Of a stretch of 64,000 nt of DNA, positions 50,693-59,446 are shown piece by piece; position 1 is the stretch's first letter; every line of letters starts with the position of its first letter. Origin of the DNA: CAMDHY01 sp046156265 (GTDB lineage Bacteria > Pseudomonadota > Alphaproteobacteria > Rhizobiales > Segnochrobactraceae); the NCBI RefSeq assembly GCF_046156265.1, contig NZ_JAWDIR010000002.1, positions 124,001 to 188,000 of the forward strand, read 5' to 3'. The position numbers were made by a program, and so were the translations under genes. The notes under the pieces were generated by a model that ran no database searches, had not been told where the DNA came from, and saw only the letters and a program-made list of their open reading frames with translations.

Positions 50693-52164
50693 CCGGAGCA
50701 GCTGGACCCTTAGCCGGAGAAGGATCGATCGCGCGCGATCCTGAGACGGCAGAAGATCCAGGCCCGGAGCGGGTCTGCTGTGATGTCTGCGTCGTCGGCG
50801 CCGGTGCCGCCGGCCTTTCGGCCGCCGCCGCTGCCGCGACGAGCGGCGCCCGGGTCCTCGTTCTCGACGCCTTCCCCCGCCCGGGCGGGCAGTACTACAT
50901 GCAGCCGCCGGCGGGCTCTGCCGCTTCCGTCGACGGCAACCCGCAGGTCGCCGCCGGCGCCGGCCTGATCGGCGACGCCGAACGGGCCGGCGCGCGGATC
51001 CTTTCCGGCCGCGAGGTCTGGGGCGTCTTCCCCACCGAGGCGGGCTTCACGCTCCACGCCGCCGGCGACGGCGGTGCCGTCCGCGTCACCGCCCGCACCG
51101 TCATCGTCGCCACCGGCGCCCACGACCGCGTCGTGCCCTTCCCCGGCTGGACGCTGCCCGGCGTGATGACGCCCGGCGCCGGCCAGAGGCTCGCCAAGCT
51201 CTCCGGCACGCCGCCGGGCCGCCGGACGCTGGTCGCCGGCAGCGGCGCGTTCCTGCTGCCGGTCGCGGCCTCGATCCTCAAGGCCGGCGGGCAGCTGGCG
51301 GCGGTGCTGGAGGCCGCCGACCGGCCGCTCGCCGCCGCCGCCATCGTCGCCCGTAACCCGTTGATCTGGCAGGAGTTCGCCCGCCTCGCCTGGCCGTTGA
51401 TGCGGGCCCGCGTGCCCTGGTACCGCGGCGGCGTCGTCGTGGCGGCGCTCGGCGACGACCGCGTCCGCGCCGCCCGCATCGCACCGCTCGACGCCCGCGG
51501 CACGCCGGACCTGACGCGCACCTTCGAGATCGGCGATATCGACGCATTGCTCGTCGGTTACGGCTTCCGCCCGCACATCGAGCTCACCGCCGCGCTCGGC
51601 TGCGCCCACGACTTCGACGAGGCCGCCGGCGGCTGGCACTGCCGCGTCGATCCGGCCACGGCCGCGACCACCATCGCCGGCGTCTATGCCGCTGGAGAAA
51701 CAGGCGGAATCGCCGGCGCCCGGCCGGCCCGGCTGTCGGGCCGCCTCGCCGGCCTCGCCGCCGCCGAAAGCCTTGGCCTATCAGACACTTCGCGCGAACG
51801 CCGCCGCCTCGTCGAGCGCCGCCGTGCGCCGGCGGCGTTCGCCACCGCCCTCAACGCCCACTTCGCGCCGCCCGCCGGCCTCGCGGCCACGATCACCGAC
51901 GACACCGTGATGTGCCGTTGCGAGGACGTCACCGCCGGCGAAATCCGCGCCGCGCTCGCCGACGGCGCCGACGACGTCTTCGGCTCTAAGCTCTGGACCC
52001 GCGCCGGCATGGGCCTCTGCCAGGGCCGCGTATGCGGCTTCGGCCTCGCCCGCCTGATCGCCGCCGAACGCGACCTCGACCCAGAGGAGGTCGGCTTCAA
52101 CACCCCGCGCTTGCCGCTCCGCCCGGTGAAGCTCGAGACGATGCGGGCGGCGCTGAAGGAGTGA
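50689..52164 (+). CDS. FAD/NAD-type oxidoreductase with BFD-like [2Fe-2S] domain (HcnB/alpha type)
   Basis: 491 residues from a GTG overlapping the previous stop. The N-terminal FAD fold is CVVGAGAAGLSAAAAAATSG followed by RPGGQYYMQPP. The second nucleotide-binding fold is RTLVAGSGAFLLPVAASILK. GVYAAGETGGIAGARPARLSG precedes the C-terminal BFD-type Cys cluster (MCRCEDVTAGEIRAAL...GLCQGRVCG). This is the alpha subunit of the HcnABC/D-hydroxyproline-dehydrogenase-like heterotrimer. The first 35 residues (TGAAGPLAGEGSIARD...) are poorly ordered. It closes the catabolic operon. Confidence 0.92.
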   Translation: MTGAAGPLAGEGSIARDPETAEDPGPERVCCDVCVVGAGAAGLSAAAAAATSGARVLVLDAFPRPGGQYYMQPPAGSAASVDGNPQVAAGAGLIGDAERAGARILSGREVWGVFPTEAGFTLHAAGDGGAVRVTARTVIVATGAHDRVVPFPGWTLPGVMTPGAGQRLAKLSGTPPGRRTLVAGSGAFLLPVAASILKAGGQLAAVLEAADRPLAAAAIVARNPLIWQEFARLAWPLMRARVPWYRGGVVVAALGDDRVRAARIAPLDARGTPDLTRTFEIGDIDALLVGYGFRPHIELTAALGCAHDFDEAAGGWHCRVDPATAATTIAGVYAAGETGGIAGARPARLSGRLAGLAAAESLGLSDTSRERRRLVERRRAPAAFATALNAHFAPPAGLAATITDDTVMCRCEDVTAGEIRAALADGADDVFGSKLWTRAGMGLCQGRVCGFGLARLIAAERDLDPEEVGFNTPRLPLRPVKLETMRAALKE

Positions 52165-52199
52165 CGGGCGGCTTGTTGTCGCCTCCGGCCCAGCACATA

Positions 52200-52232
52200 T
52201 TCCAATCTCTCGAATGTTTCGAATGGTTGGAA
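52200..52232 (+). promoter_or_regulatory. Inverted repeat before the toxin-antitoxin genes
   Basis: TTCCAATC (52200-52207) and GGTTGGAA (52225-52232) form a near-perfect inverted repeat (one mismatch). Inside it CGAATG occurs twice as a direct repeat (CGAATGTTTCGAATG). It ends 3 bases before the antitoxin start, as expected for autoregulation by the antitoxin. Its GGAA also serves as the likely ribosome-binding site. Confidence 0.55.
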
Positions 52233-52234
52233 AG

Positions 52235-52498
52235 ATGCGAGTCTCGTCGGCCGAGTTCCTGAAGAACTACGGCACCGTCACCGACAAGGCGCTGTCGGAG
52301 GCCGTCACCATCACCCGCAACGGCCGCGATCGCCTCGTCCTGCTGTCGGCGGAAGAGTACGCGCGCCTGCGCCGTCGCGACCGGCGGGTGATCCCGACCG
52401 GCGGACAGAGCGAGGACGATCTCGCCCTGATCGCAAAGGCCGAAGTTCCCACCGAACACAACCACCTCGACGACGAGCTGAAAGACTGGCGCGAGTGA
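52235..52498 (+). CDS. Phd/YefM-type antitoxin
   Basis: 87 residues starting MRVSSAEFLKNYGTVTDKAL, the Phd/prevent-host-death DNA-binding opening, then VTITRNGRDRLVLLSAEEYA, the family hallmark. A flexible acidic C-terminus (EVPTEHNHLDDELKDWRE) would neutralise the toxin. In-frame ATGs at 52214 and 52223 lie inside the inverted repeat and are less likely starts. The stop overlaps the toxin start. Confidence 0.85.
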   Translation: MRVSSAEFLKNYGTVTDKALSEAVTITRNGRDRLVLLSAEEYARLRRRDRRVIPTGGQSEDDLALIAKAEVPTEHNHLDDELKDWRE

Positions 52499-52929
52499 CG
52501 CTGCCGGTCCCGGAGCCCGGACTCGTCATCCGCTACGCCTATCTTTGGGACCGCGAGGCCCGGGAAGGTCGTGACGAGGGCAGCAAGGATCGACCCCGCG
52601 CCATCGTGCTGGTCGTCGCCGACGAAGCGGGGCGACGCTGCATCCAGGTGCTGCCCGTGACGCATTCGCCGCCGCGTGCGGCAGCCGATGCCGTCGAGAT
52701 CCCCGCCCAGACGAAGGCGCGCCTCGGGCTGGACGGTGAGCGCTCCTGGGTGGTGCTGACGGAGGTCAACGAGTTCACTTGGCCCGGCCCCGACCTGCGG
52801 ACGATCGGCGGGAATGCCGCAACCGTCGCCTTCGGCTTCCTCCCGCCCGGCTTCTTCCGGACCGTCCGGGACCGCTATCTCGCGTTGCAGCGACGGAACA
52901 AGACTTCACAGGTCCACCGCACCGAGTGA
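52495..52929 (+). CDS. Putative type II toxin, PemK/MazF-like
   Basis: 144 residues from a GTG that overlaps the antitoxin stop (GTGA). The order of elements fits a PemK/MazF-type SH3-like barrel: GLVIRYAYLWDREAREGRDE followed by GSKDRPRAIVLVV (the RP-K-R-P strand region), QVLPVTHSPP (VT.S motif) and WVVLTEVNEFTWPGPDLR. It would act as a ribonuclease toxin restrained by the Phd-like partner. Similarity is weak enough that another small toxin fold remains possible. The pair sits between two metabolic operons, as expected for a mobile module. Confidence 0.7.
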   Translation: MTLPVPEPGLVIRYAYLWDREAREGRDEGSKDRPRAIVLVVADEAGRRCIQVLPVTHSPPRAAADAVEIPAQTKARLGLDGERSWVVLTEVNEFTWPGPDLRTIGGNAATVAFGFLPPGFFRTVRDRYLALQRRNKTSQVHRTE

Positions 52930-52931
52930 CC

Positions 52932-53591
52932 TCAATGCCCCGCCGGTCGCCCCGGCTGCTGGCCGTAGGTGGTGAACCGCGCCCGCGCATCGGCCATCTG
53001 CGCCGTCGTGAGCAACCTCACCGTCCCCGCCGACCGCGCCAGCAGGTACTGCCGCGCCAGCGTTTCCAGCCGGATCGCGGCGGCCACCGCTGCGGCCATC
53101 GTGCGGCCGCGGACGACCATGCCGTGGTTGGCGAGCAGGCAGGCGGAGCAGTCCCGCAGCGTCGCCCCCGTCGCCTTGGCGAGCTCCAGCGAGCCGAACG
53201 TGGAGTAGGGCACCAGCGGCACCGCGTCGGCGCCGAAGGCGGCGATCGTGTAGTGGAAGGCCGGCAGCGGCTCGCCGAGGCAGGCGAGCGCGACGCAGGC
53301 GTCCGCATGGGTGTGGACGATGGCGCCGGCCCCCTCCACCAGGCGGTAGATCTCGCCGTGCAGCTGCCACTCGCTGGAGGGCGCGAAGTCGCCCGTGACA
53401 GTGCCGTCGAGCGTCACCGGCACCACCTGCCCGGGCGTGAGCTGCGGCGCGCCGATGCCGGTCGGCGTGATCAGCATGCCGGCCCGCGTGCGGACGGAGA
53501 GGTTGCCGGCCGAGCCGGTGACGTAGCCGAGCCGGTCGAGCTCGCGGTAGGCGGCGACGATCGCCGTCCTGTCGTCGGCGTGGTCGGTCAC
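52932..53591 (-). CDS. Class II aldolase/adducin family protein
   Basis: 219 residues. GSAGNLSVRTRAGMLITPTG is the substrate-phosphate loop, SSEWQLHGEIYR supplies the catalytic Glu, IVHTHADACVALA has two of the Zn His, and LLANHGMVVRG has the third. The family includes fuculose-phosphate aldolase and the OtnC/LtnC-type enzymes that work with four-carbon acid sugar kinases. Such a kinase is encoded 8 kb away at 61475-62839. The stop lies 3 bases from the toxin gene's stop on the other strand (convergent). Confidence 0.92.
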   Translation of the reverse strand: MTDHADDRTAIVAAYRELDRLGYVTGSAGNLSVRTRAGMLITPTGIGAPQLTPGQVVPVTLDGTVTGDFAPSSEWQLHGEIYRLVEGAGAIVHTHADACVALACLGEPLPAFHYTIAAFGADAVPLVPYSTFGSLELAKATGATLRDCSACLLANHGMVVRGRTMAAAVAAAIRLETLARQYLLARSAGTVRLLTTAQMADARARFTTYGQQPGRPAGH

Positions 53592-53610
53592 TGGTCTTCG
53601 CTCCCGGTCT

Positions 53611-54822
53611 TCAGCGGATGATGCCGCGCGTGCGGAGATCGTCGAGGTGGGTGGCGTCGAGGGCGAGGCGCTCGGCCAGCACCTCGTCGGTGTGCTCGCC
53701 GAGACAGGGCGGGCGGCGCGACACGGCGAGGCGGACGCCGTCGAGGCGCATCGCCGGCGCGATCACCGGCACCGTGCCGGCGACCGGATGCGCCATCCGC
53801 CGCACCAGCGTCGCCTCCTCGGTGCGCGGGCTCGTCAGCGCCTCGTGCAGGCCGTTCACCTCGCCGCCGGGAATGCCGTTCGCCCGCATGGCGGCGAGCA
53901 TTTCGGCGCGCTTGCGCTTGCCGATCTCGGCGCGGAGTTCCGCGACGAGCTCGACGCGGTGCTGCGCGCGGCCGAGATTGGTGGCGTAGCGCGCATCGTC
54001 GGCGAGGTCCGGCCGGTCGATGGCGGCGCGGCAGAAGGCGCGGAACTGCGGCGTCGTGCCGGCGGTGACGATCATCGCCCCGTCGGCCGCCTCGAAGGCA
54101 CCGTAGGGGACGATCGCCGGGTGGCCGTTGCCGTAGCGGGCCGGATCGCGGCCGGTGACGAGGGCGTCGAGGCCGACATAGGAGGTGACGCCGACGCCGA
54201 CGTCGTAGAGCGCCACGTCGACGCGCCGGCCACGGCCGGTGCGGGTGCGCTCGAGCAGCGCCGCGAGCACGCCCTGGGCCGCCGTCATGCCGGTGACGAG
54301 GTCGACCACGGCGACGCCGATCTTGAGCGGCGGCTGCGCCTCCTCGCCGTTCATCGCCATGACGCCGGCCTCGCCCTGCACGACGAGGTCGTAGCCGAGG
54401 CGGCCTTCCTCGCTGGTGCCCTCGGCGTAGCCGGCGATCGAGACGTAGACGAGGCCGGGATTGTCGGCCGACAGGGCCGCGTAGCCGAGGCCCATCTTCT
54501 CGGCGCCGCCGGGGCGGAAGTTCTGGATGACGACGTCGGACTGTCGGGCGAGGTCACGGGCGAGGGCGAGGCCCTCGGGCACCGAGAGGTCGACGGCGAT
54601 GGAGCGCTTGTTGCGGTTGGCGCAGAGATAATAGGAGGTCTCGGTCGCGCCGATGCGGATGCCCCAGTCGCGGGTGTCGTCGCCGCGGCCGGGATGCTCG
54701 AGCTTGATCACGTCGGCGCCGAGGTCGGCGAGCGCCTGGGCGCACCAGGGTCCGGCGAGCACGCGCGACAGATCGAGGATGCGCACGCCGGCGAGCGGCG
54801 CGGGAGCGGGCTCCTCGCTCAT
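53611..54822 (-). CDS. CaiB/BaiF family III CoA-transferase
   Basis: 403 residues starting MSEEPAPAPLAGVRILDLSR. Family features: LAGPWCAQALADLGADVIKL, NRNKRSIAVDLSVPEG, VVIQNFRPGGAEKMGLGY, the active-site Asp in GRLGYDLVVQGEAGVM, and a C-terminal GEHTDEVLAE. It exchanges CoA between carboxylic acids through an enzyme-bound anhydride. The ATG at 54822 has GAGG 5 bases upstream; a longer in-frame extension is a shadow. It is 19 bases upstream of the aldolase gene, so the two form an operon for activation and cleavage of an organic acid. It is divergent from the class IV aminotransferase gene across a region holding an A+T-rich motif. Confidence 0.93.
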   Translation of the reverse strand: MSEEPAPAPLAGVRILDLSRVLAGPWCAQALADLGADVIKLEHPGRGDDTRDWGIRIGATETSYYLCANRNKRSIAVDLSVPEGLALARDLARQSDVVIQNFRPGGAEKMGLGYAALSADNPGLVYVSIAGYAEGTSEEGRLGYDLVVQGEAGVMAMNGEEAQPPLKIGVAVVDLVTGMTAAQGVLAALLERTRTGRGRRVDVALYDVGVGVTSYVGLDALVTGRDPARYGNGHPAIVPYGAFEAADGAMIVTAGTTPQFRAFCRAAIDRPDLADDARYATNLGRAQHRVELVAELRAEIGKRKRAEMLAAMRANGIPGGEVNGLHEALTSPRTEEATLVRRMAHPVAGTVPVIAPAMRLDGVRLAVSRRPPCLGEHTDEVLAERLALDATHLDDLRTRGIIR

Positions 54823-54911
54823 GTTGACCTCACGCCTCCCCTGCACGCTTCGGGCGGCTGCACCCTGGCACGAACCGCCGGCGGCGTTGACGCTGCCGCT
54901 TCGCGGCGAGA

Positions 54912-54925
54912 ATATAGGATATAGC
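54912..54925 (+). promoter_or_regulatory. A+T-rich motif shared with 62849-62862
   Basis: ATATAGGATATAGC in the intergenic region between the CoA-transferase and aminotransferase genes. The promoter region of the acid sugar kinase contains ATACAGGATATATC (12 of 14 identical). Both stand in G+C-rich surroundings. A shared operator, for example of a GntR-type repressor not encoded here, would link the three transcription units. Confidence 0.4.
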
Positions 54926-54972
54926 AGATCGGGCAACCGCCCGGTTCGCCCCGTGCACGAGGACCTCGCCCC

Positions 54973-55941
54973 ATGTCGCTCGCCGCTGATGCCGATGCCG
55001 CGCTGTTTCCCGCTTTGCCCGGCACGGAGCCCGAGGGGCCGCCGGTCGACCCGCGCTTCGAGGGGGGCACGGCCTTCGTCGACGGCGAGTACGTCCCGAT
55101 CCTGGAGGCGCGCATCCCGCTGATCGACCGCGGCTTCCTGCGCTCGGACGCCACCTACGACGTCTTCCACGTCTGGCGCGGCTACGCCTTCCGCCTCGAG
55201 GACCACCTCGACCGCTTCGAGCGCAACATGGGCAAGCTGCACTTCAAGATCCCCTACGCCAAGGCGGAGATCGGCGAGATCTGCCTCGAATGCGTGCGCA
55301 AGAGCGGCCTCACCGAGGCCTTCGTGCTGATGACGACGACGCGCGGCTTCGGCCCGCGCGGTACCCGCGACCCGCGGCTCTGCACCAACCGCTTCTATGC
55401 CTATGCGGTGCCGTTCGTGTGGATCGCCGACGAGGCGGCGCGCGGCCGCGGCTTCAACCTGCACGTCAGCAAGATCGAGCGCATCCGCCCGCAGTCGGTC
55501 GACCCGACGGTGAAGAACTTCCACTGGATCGACCTGACGATGGGCCAGATGGAGGCCTATGACGCCGGCTGCGACACCGAGGTGCTGGTCGATTCCGAAG
55601 GCCACATCACCGAGGGCCCGGGCTTCAATGTCTTCGTCGTCAAGGGCGGCAAGATCACCACCCCGGAAGGCGGCGTCTTCGACGGCATGACGCGCCGGAC
55701 CGTCATCGAGATGGCGGCCGAGCTGCAGAACCCGGTGACCGAACGCCTGGTCTCCATTGCCGAGCTTTCCGAGGCCGACGAGGTGTTCCTGTCGTCGACC
55801 GCCGGCGGCATCATCCCGGTGACCCAGATCGACGGCAAGCCGCTGGGCGACGGCAAGCCAGGCCGTCTGACGAAGCGGATGCACGACCTCTACTGGGGCC
55901 AGAAGGCGAAGGGGTGGCTGGGGACGAAGGTTTACGGGTAG
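54973..55941 (+). CDS. PLP-dependent aminotransferase class IV (D-amino acid / branched-chain type)
   Basis: 322 residues. Fold-type IV landmarks: GTAFVDGEYVPILEARIPLI followed by DRGFLRSDATYDVFHVWRG, Schiff-base Lys in DPTVKNFHWIDL, EGPGFNVFVVKGG (PLP phosphate/Glu) and GMTRRTVIEMA. It transfers an amino group on D- or branched amino acids or on an aminodeoxy acid. It probably belongs to the same acid-catabolism regulon as the divergent CoA-transferase and aldolase genes. The N-terminal 25 residues are an extra disordered leader. Confidence 0.9.
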   Translation: MSLAADADAALFPALPGTEPEGPPVDPRFEGGTAFVDGEYVPILEARIPLIDRGFLRSDATYDVFHVWRGYAFRLEDHLDRFERNMGKLHFKIPYAKAEIGEICLECVRKSGLTEAFVLMTTTRGFGPRGTRDPRLCTNRFYAYAVPFVWIADEAARGRGFNLHVSKIERIRPQSVDPTVKNFHWIDLTMGQMEAYDAGCDTEVLVDSEGHITEGPGFNVFVVKGGKITTPEGGVFDGMTRRTVIEMAAELQNPVTERLVSIAELSEADEVFLSSTAGGIIPVTQIDGKPLGDGKPGRLTKRMHDLYWGQKAKGWLGTKVYG

Positions 55942-56163
55942 GGGGGCGGCAGGCGCCGTAGCCGGCCAGAGGCCCCTCCGCCGATCCGGACGATTAGTGA
56001 CCCGAAGATTAATACATGCATCGAATCCAGACGCCCCGCTTGCTGGATTTCTACCAAAGCGGGTAGAAGACTGATGCCCGCGCGCCGTTCGCCGGAGACG
56101 CAAACAGCCGCGATCGCGGGGAGCCGAGAGGTTCGCCCCCACGCCATGCACAGGTGGCTTGAG

Positions 56164-58017
56164 ATGTCGCTGCGTATTCTAGTGGCGCTGCTGATGGTGG
56201 CATCCCCGTTCGGCGCGGCCATGGCCGATAGCGGCGCGTCCGCAGGCAAGCTACCCGCCTTGCCCCACGATCTTCAGGTCGGGTCTGGCGGTATGGCACG
56301 GTCTGGAGACCAAGAGGAGCGGCCGGCGCCGCCGACAATCCGGATAAAGAAAGGCTATGCCGTCAATGGAAAGTCGGTCTATCGCGATTTGCCGATCGAG
56401 GGCACCGCAGAGCCAAAGACCGATTACGTCATGGTTACGATCGACGGCCGGCGGTCCTACTCTGCGCGAGTTCACCGCAATGGGAAGTGGGAGTATTCCG
56501 TCCCTCTGCGTCCCGGAAAGCGGACGATCACGGCCGTCGCCGTCAACCGCAAAGGCACCGAGAGCAAGCGCTCAAAGGCGCTCGAGGTGGAGATCATCCG
56601 GCCTAAAGCCACTGTCGACATAGGTCGCCTCGACGGGCAGGACGGCACCGCCCTGTGGGTGCGCGGCTTCGACGGCGCCTGCTTCGCAGACGGTCGGCAG
56701 TTGGCGGCGACCGACCTCGATGGCGATGGCCTCGGCGATGTTCTGATCGGCGGCGCTTGGGCGGCGACATCGGGCGAGAACGGCGCAGAGCAGGCGACCC
56801 TCTTCGGAGTGATGGGCGCCGCGACCGGATGGAAATCCAAAATCGACGTGGCGTCCCTGTCTGGCGGAACCGGCTTCCGCGTTCTCGCCGGGAAGGGAAA
56901 CCTGCCGGGGTGGGCACCGGTCGCAAGCGCGGGCGACGTCAACCGAGACGGTCTCGGAGACTTTGCCATCCTCGCTGAAGGCTATCTCGCGATCGTCTAC
57001 GGCCGACAGGATGGCTTCGAATCGGCACCGAACCTCGCCAAGCTCGAGCCCCACGACGGCTTCCGTCTGTTCGGCTTCTCGCGATACAGCGGCCCCGCTC
57101 AGCCGATCGGAGAGATCGGCGACTTCAATGGCGACGGCATCGACGACGTGCTCGTGCGGGACCGTCGGACGCTGTACGTCGTCTTTGGGCAGCGCGGGCG
57201 AACGCGCGGCGACGTCGCCCTCACCGAGCTCGGGCGAGAAGACGGCTTCAAGGTGGAACTCGCCGGGGTCTACGCAAAGGCGAGCGTCGCGGGTGGCGAT
57301 CTCGATGGCGACGGCCTCTCCGATCTGGTGGTCGGCGTCGCCGGTGTGACGGGGCCAGGCTCGATCAGTATCATCTTCGGAGAGAAGACGCCCCCGGTAA
57401 CGGTCAAGCTCATCCCCTACGCACGGGCAAAAGGCGTTCACATTCCGAGAGTATCCAAGGAGTGGGAGTGGCTATCAGTCGCCTCGGGCTTTGACTTGAA
57501 TGGTGACGGCCGGAGCGACGTCGTCGCGCTCACCGACCGAGGTTCTTCCTCGATCGCGCAGAAGGGCGAAAAAGGGTTCGTTTTCTACGGCGCCCCGCGT
57601 GGCCAGTTGCGCGCGATCTCCGTCGCCGAACGCATGCCTCCCGATCTGGGGTTCCGACTGGTGGGAAATGGATCGTCATGGCTCCAGTCGGCAGCGGCGG
57701 GGGACGTCAACGGCGACCGGCTCGACGACCTCATCCTGGGGGCGGCGAACAGCGGAGAAGACGTCGGCTATGTGGTGTACGGACGGCGCGAGCGCTCGGC
57801 GGAAGCCCTCGATCCGTCCGATCTCGACGGCGTCTACGGCTATCGTCTCACGTACGGAGCGCGGCGGCCCTCGAACGACGCGCCGGGGTGTACCGTCGCC
57901 AGCGCCGGCGACTTCAACGGCGACGGGATCGGCGACGTTCTGGTGAGTGGCTTCAGTGAACGCCGCATCGACCAGCCCGGAGGGGCCGCCTACGTCGTAT
58001 TCGGTCGCCGCGAGTAG
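56164..58017 (+). CDS. Secreted FG-GAP repeat (integrin-alpha-like) beta-propeller protein
   Basis: 617 residues from the ATG at 56164, which has AGGTGG 6 bases upstream and gives a clean signal peptide (MSLRILVALLMVASPFGAAM, cleavage after AMA). Upstream ATGs (56074, 56146) would add a charged tail before it. Residues about 60-150 form a bacterial Ig-like domain (GKSVYRDLPIEGTAEPKTDY). Then seven FG-GAP units with Ca2+ loops follow: TDLDGDGLGDVLIGG, GDVNRDGLGDFAIL, GDFNGDGIDDVLV, GDLDGDGLSDLVVG, FDLNGDGRSDVVA, GDVNGDRLDDLILG and GDFNGDGIGDVLVSG. They should close a seven-bladed propeller. An extracellular binding role is likely. Confidence 0.88.
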   Translation: MSLRILVALLMVASPFGAAMADSGASAGKLPALPHDLQVGSGGMARSGDQEERPAPPTIRIKKGYAVNGKSVYRDLPIEGTAEPKTDYVMVTIDGRRSYSARVHRNGKWEYSVPLRPGKRTITAVAVNRKGTESKRSKALEVEIIRPKATVDIGRLDGQDGTALWVRGFDGACFADGRQLAATDLDGDGLGDVLIGGAWAATSGENGAEQATLFGVMGAATGWKSKIDVASLSGGTGFRVLAGKGNLPGWAPVASAGDVNRDGLGDFAILAEGYLAIVYGRQDGFESAPNLAKLEPHDGFRLFGFSRYSGPAQPIGEIGDFNGDGIDDVLVRDRRTLYVVFGQRGRTRGDVALTELGREDGFKVELAGVYAKASVAGGDLDGDGLSDLVVGVAGVTGPGSISIIFGEKTPPVTVKLIPYARAKGVHIPRVSKEWEWLSVASGFDLNGDGRSDVVALTDRGSSSIAQKGEKGFVFYGAPRGQLRAISVAERMPPDLGFRLVGNGSSWLQSAAAGDVNGDRLDDLILGAANSGEDVGYVVYGRRERSAEALDPSDLDGVYGYRLTYGARRPSNDAPGCTVASAGDFNGDGIGDVLVSGFSERRIDQPGGAAYVVFGRRE

Positions 58018-58060
58018 GCCGCCGCGAGCCAGGCCGCTGCTTGCCAGCCGGGCCGCGCGT

Positions 58061-58630
58061 TCAGCCGCGGGAAGTCTGGCTCTCCTCGACCACCCGCGCC
58101 AGGCTCTCGATGGCGATCACCACGCAGGACTGATCGGCGACGAATCCATGCTCGATGCGGGTCAGAGAGCCCTCGTAGCGAACCGTGAAGACCGGCTGCT
58201 CCGGCGTGCAGATCACCCCGTCGCGCACGCCGAGTTCCACAATGAGCGACTGGGATGATTGGTCGGGCGAGATCTGGCGGCGGACCGGGGTGCGGTCCAC
58301 CTCCCATTGGCGGAGGTCCGCGAGCAGCGCGCGCAGCCCCTCCGTGTCGACGACGGCCTGGCAGAGCCGCAGCCTGAGCTGGGGCACGATCGGGCCGAGG
58401 GTGTCGCGCCCGAGGGCGAAGAAGTCGGCGTCGATCGCCACCTCGCAGACAAGCCCCCCGGCGCTGCCGACACCGCGCACGGTGAAGGTGGCCGCGCCGC
58501 GGCCGCTGTTCGACGGCATCGTCCAGGCGAGACCGGCGTCGGCCGTGCCGGGGAACGGCGCGTCGGCGACGAGCGGCGTCGCCGGACCCGGGTGGCGGGG
58601 CTGACCGTCAACCCTCGCGCTGGACGTCAT
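58061..58630 (-). CDS. Uncharacterised protein (189 aa)
   Basis: I recognise no family. No signal peptide and no transmembrane helix. From about residue 35 a beta-rich pattern runs to the end (GRGAATFTVRGVGSAGGLVC, SSQSLIVELGVRDGVICTPE, VFTVRYEGSLTRIEHGFVAD, SCVVIAIESLARVVEES), with one helix in the middle (TEGLRALLADLRQWEVDR). Its ATG overlaps the stop of the upstream gene (58627-59349), so the two are translated as a unit and probably act together. The arrangement resembles small two-gene accessory modules of unknown role. Confidence 0.7.
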   Translation of the reverse strand: MTSSARVDGQPRHPGPATPLVADAPFPGTADAGLAWTMPSNSGRGAATFTVRGVGSAGGLVCEVAIDADFFALGRDTLGPIVPQLRLRLCQAVVDTEGLRALLADLRQWEVDRTPVRRQISPDQSSQSLIVELGVRDGVICTPEQPVFTVRYEGSLTRIEHGFVADQSCVVIAIESLARVVEESQTSRG

Positions 58631-59349
58631 GGCAGTTTCGCAACCGCGAGCTCGATCAGCCAGGCCCCCTCTCCGGAGGCGGGACCCTGGCGCGACGCCG
58701 CGTCAACGGCGGCGAGCAGTTGCGCCCACGTCTCCTGGCTATGCGCCCACGTCGCGACGGTCCGGCGCGCTGCCTCGTCGACGTCGCGCCACGTTCCGTC
58801 GGCAACGAGGCCGTCCTTCACCTTCGTCTCGTCGACGAACACCGCCAGCTGTAGCGCCGCATTCACTGTCGGCGACGCCCGCCAGGCGGCTAGTGACGGG
58901 GACGGATCGAGGCCAAGGCGGCAGAGGCCAAGGAGCCACTCACTGGCCTCTCGCTCCTCGTCCGTGTCCATCTCGATCGCCCGCCGGAACACCGCCTCGA
59001 TCGCCTCCCGCTCCTTGCGGGGCCAGGATCGCCATCCGGCCATCTCGAGCTTGCCGGCGATCACCCCAGCCTCAAAGCCCATGTCCGGCCGGCCGAGGAC
59101 AGCGAGCTCGAGGATGCGCGGCAGGAAGTGGCGGTAATCCTCCGACTCGCCGACCGTGCTGATGGCGGAGGTTGCGAACTCGCTGAGCTGGTCGTGCGTC
59201 AGCCGCCGCAGGGGCGCCGAGGTGATGTCGCGCAGGATGGAGTCGGCGTCGCGTAGTGGCGAGACGTGCAGGCTGCGCGGTTTCGGCACGGAGGCGAACA
59301 CCGAATAGGCGAAGAGCAGGTCGGCCGTGGGGAGCGGAGGCGTCGGCAT
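58627..59349 (-). CDS. Uncharacterised helical protein (240 aa)
   Basis: Starts MPTPPLPTADLLFAYSVFAS. It is largely alpha-helical and acidic (LTHDQLSEFATSAISTVGES, PRKEREAIEAVFRRAIEMDT, DEEREASEWLLGLCRLGL) and carries several Trp residues. It resembles short HEAT-like or immunity-type helical proteins, but no assignment is possible. The start is set by the first ATG after a non-coding stretch, and no good ribosome site is visible. Coupled to the beta-rich gene downstream (ATGA). Confidence 0.65.
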   Translation of the reverse strand: MPTPPLPTADLLFAYSVFASVPKPRSLHVSPLRDADSILRDITSAPLRRLTHDQLSEFATSAISTVGESEDYRHFLPRILELAVLGRPDMGFEAGVIAGKLEMAGWRSWPRKEREAIEAVFRRAIEMDTDEEREASEWLLGLCRLGLDPSPSLAAWRASPTVNAALQLAVFVDETKVKDGLVADGTWRDVDEAARRTVATWAHSQETWAQLLAAVDAASRQGPASGEGAWLIELAVAKLP

Positions 59350-59446
59350 GGTGGCGTCAGTCGCTGCGCACGGACGGGAAATCCGGGCGTGAATTGCGGG
59401 GCCTCCCGCCATAGCATGGCCGGGTTGCGCGCTGCCATCGCAGCGT

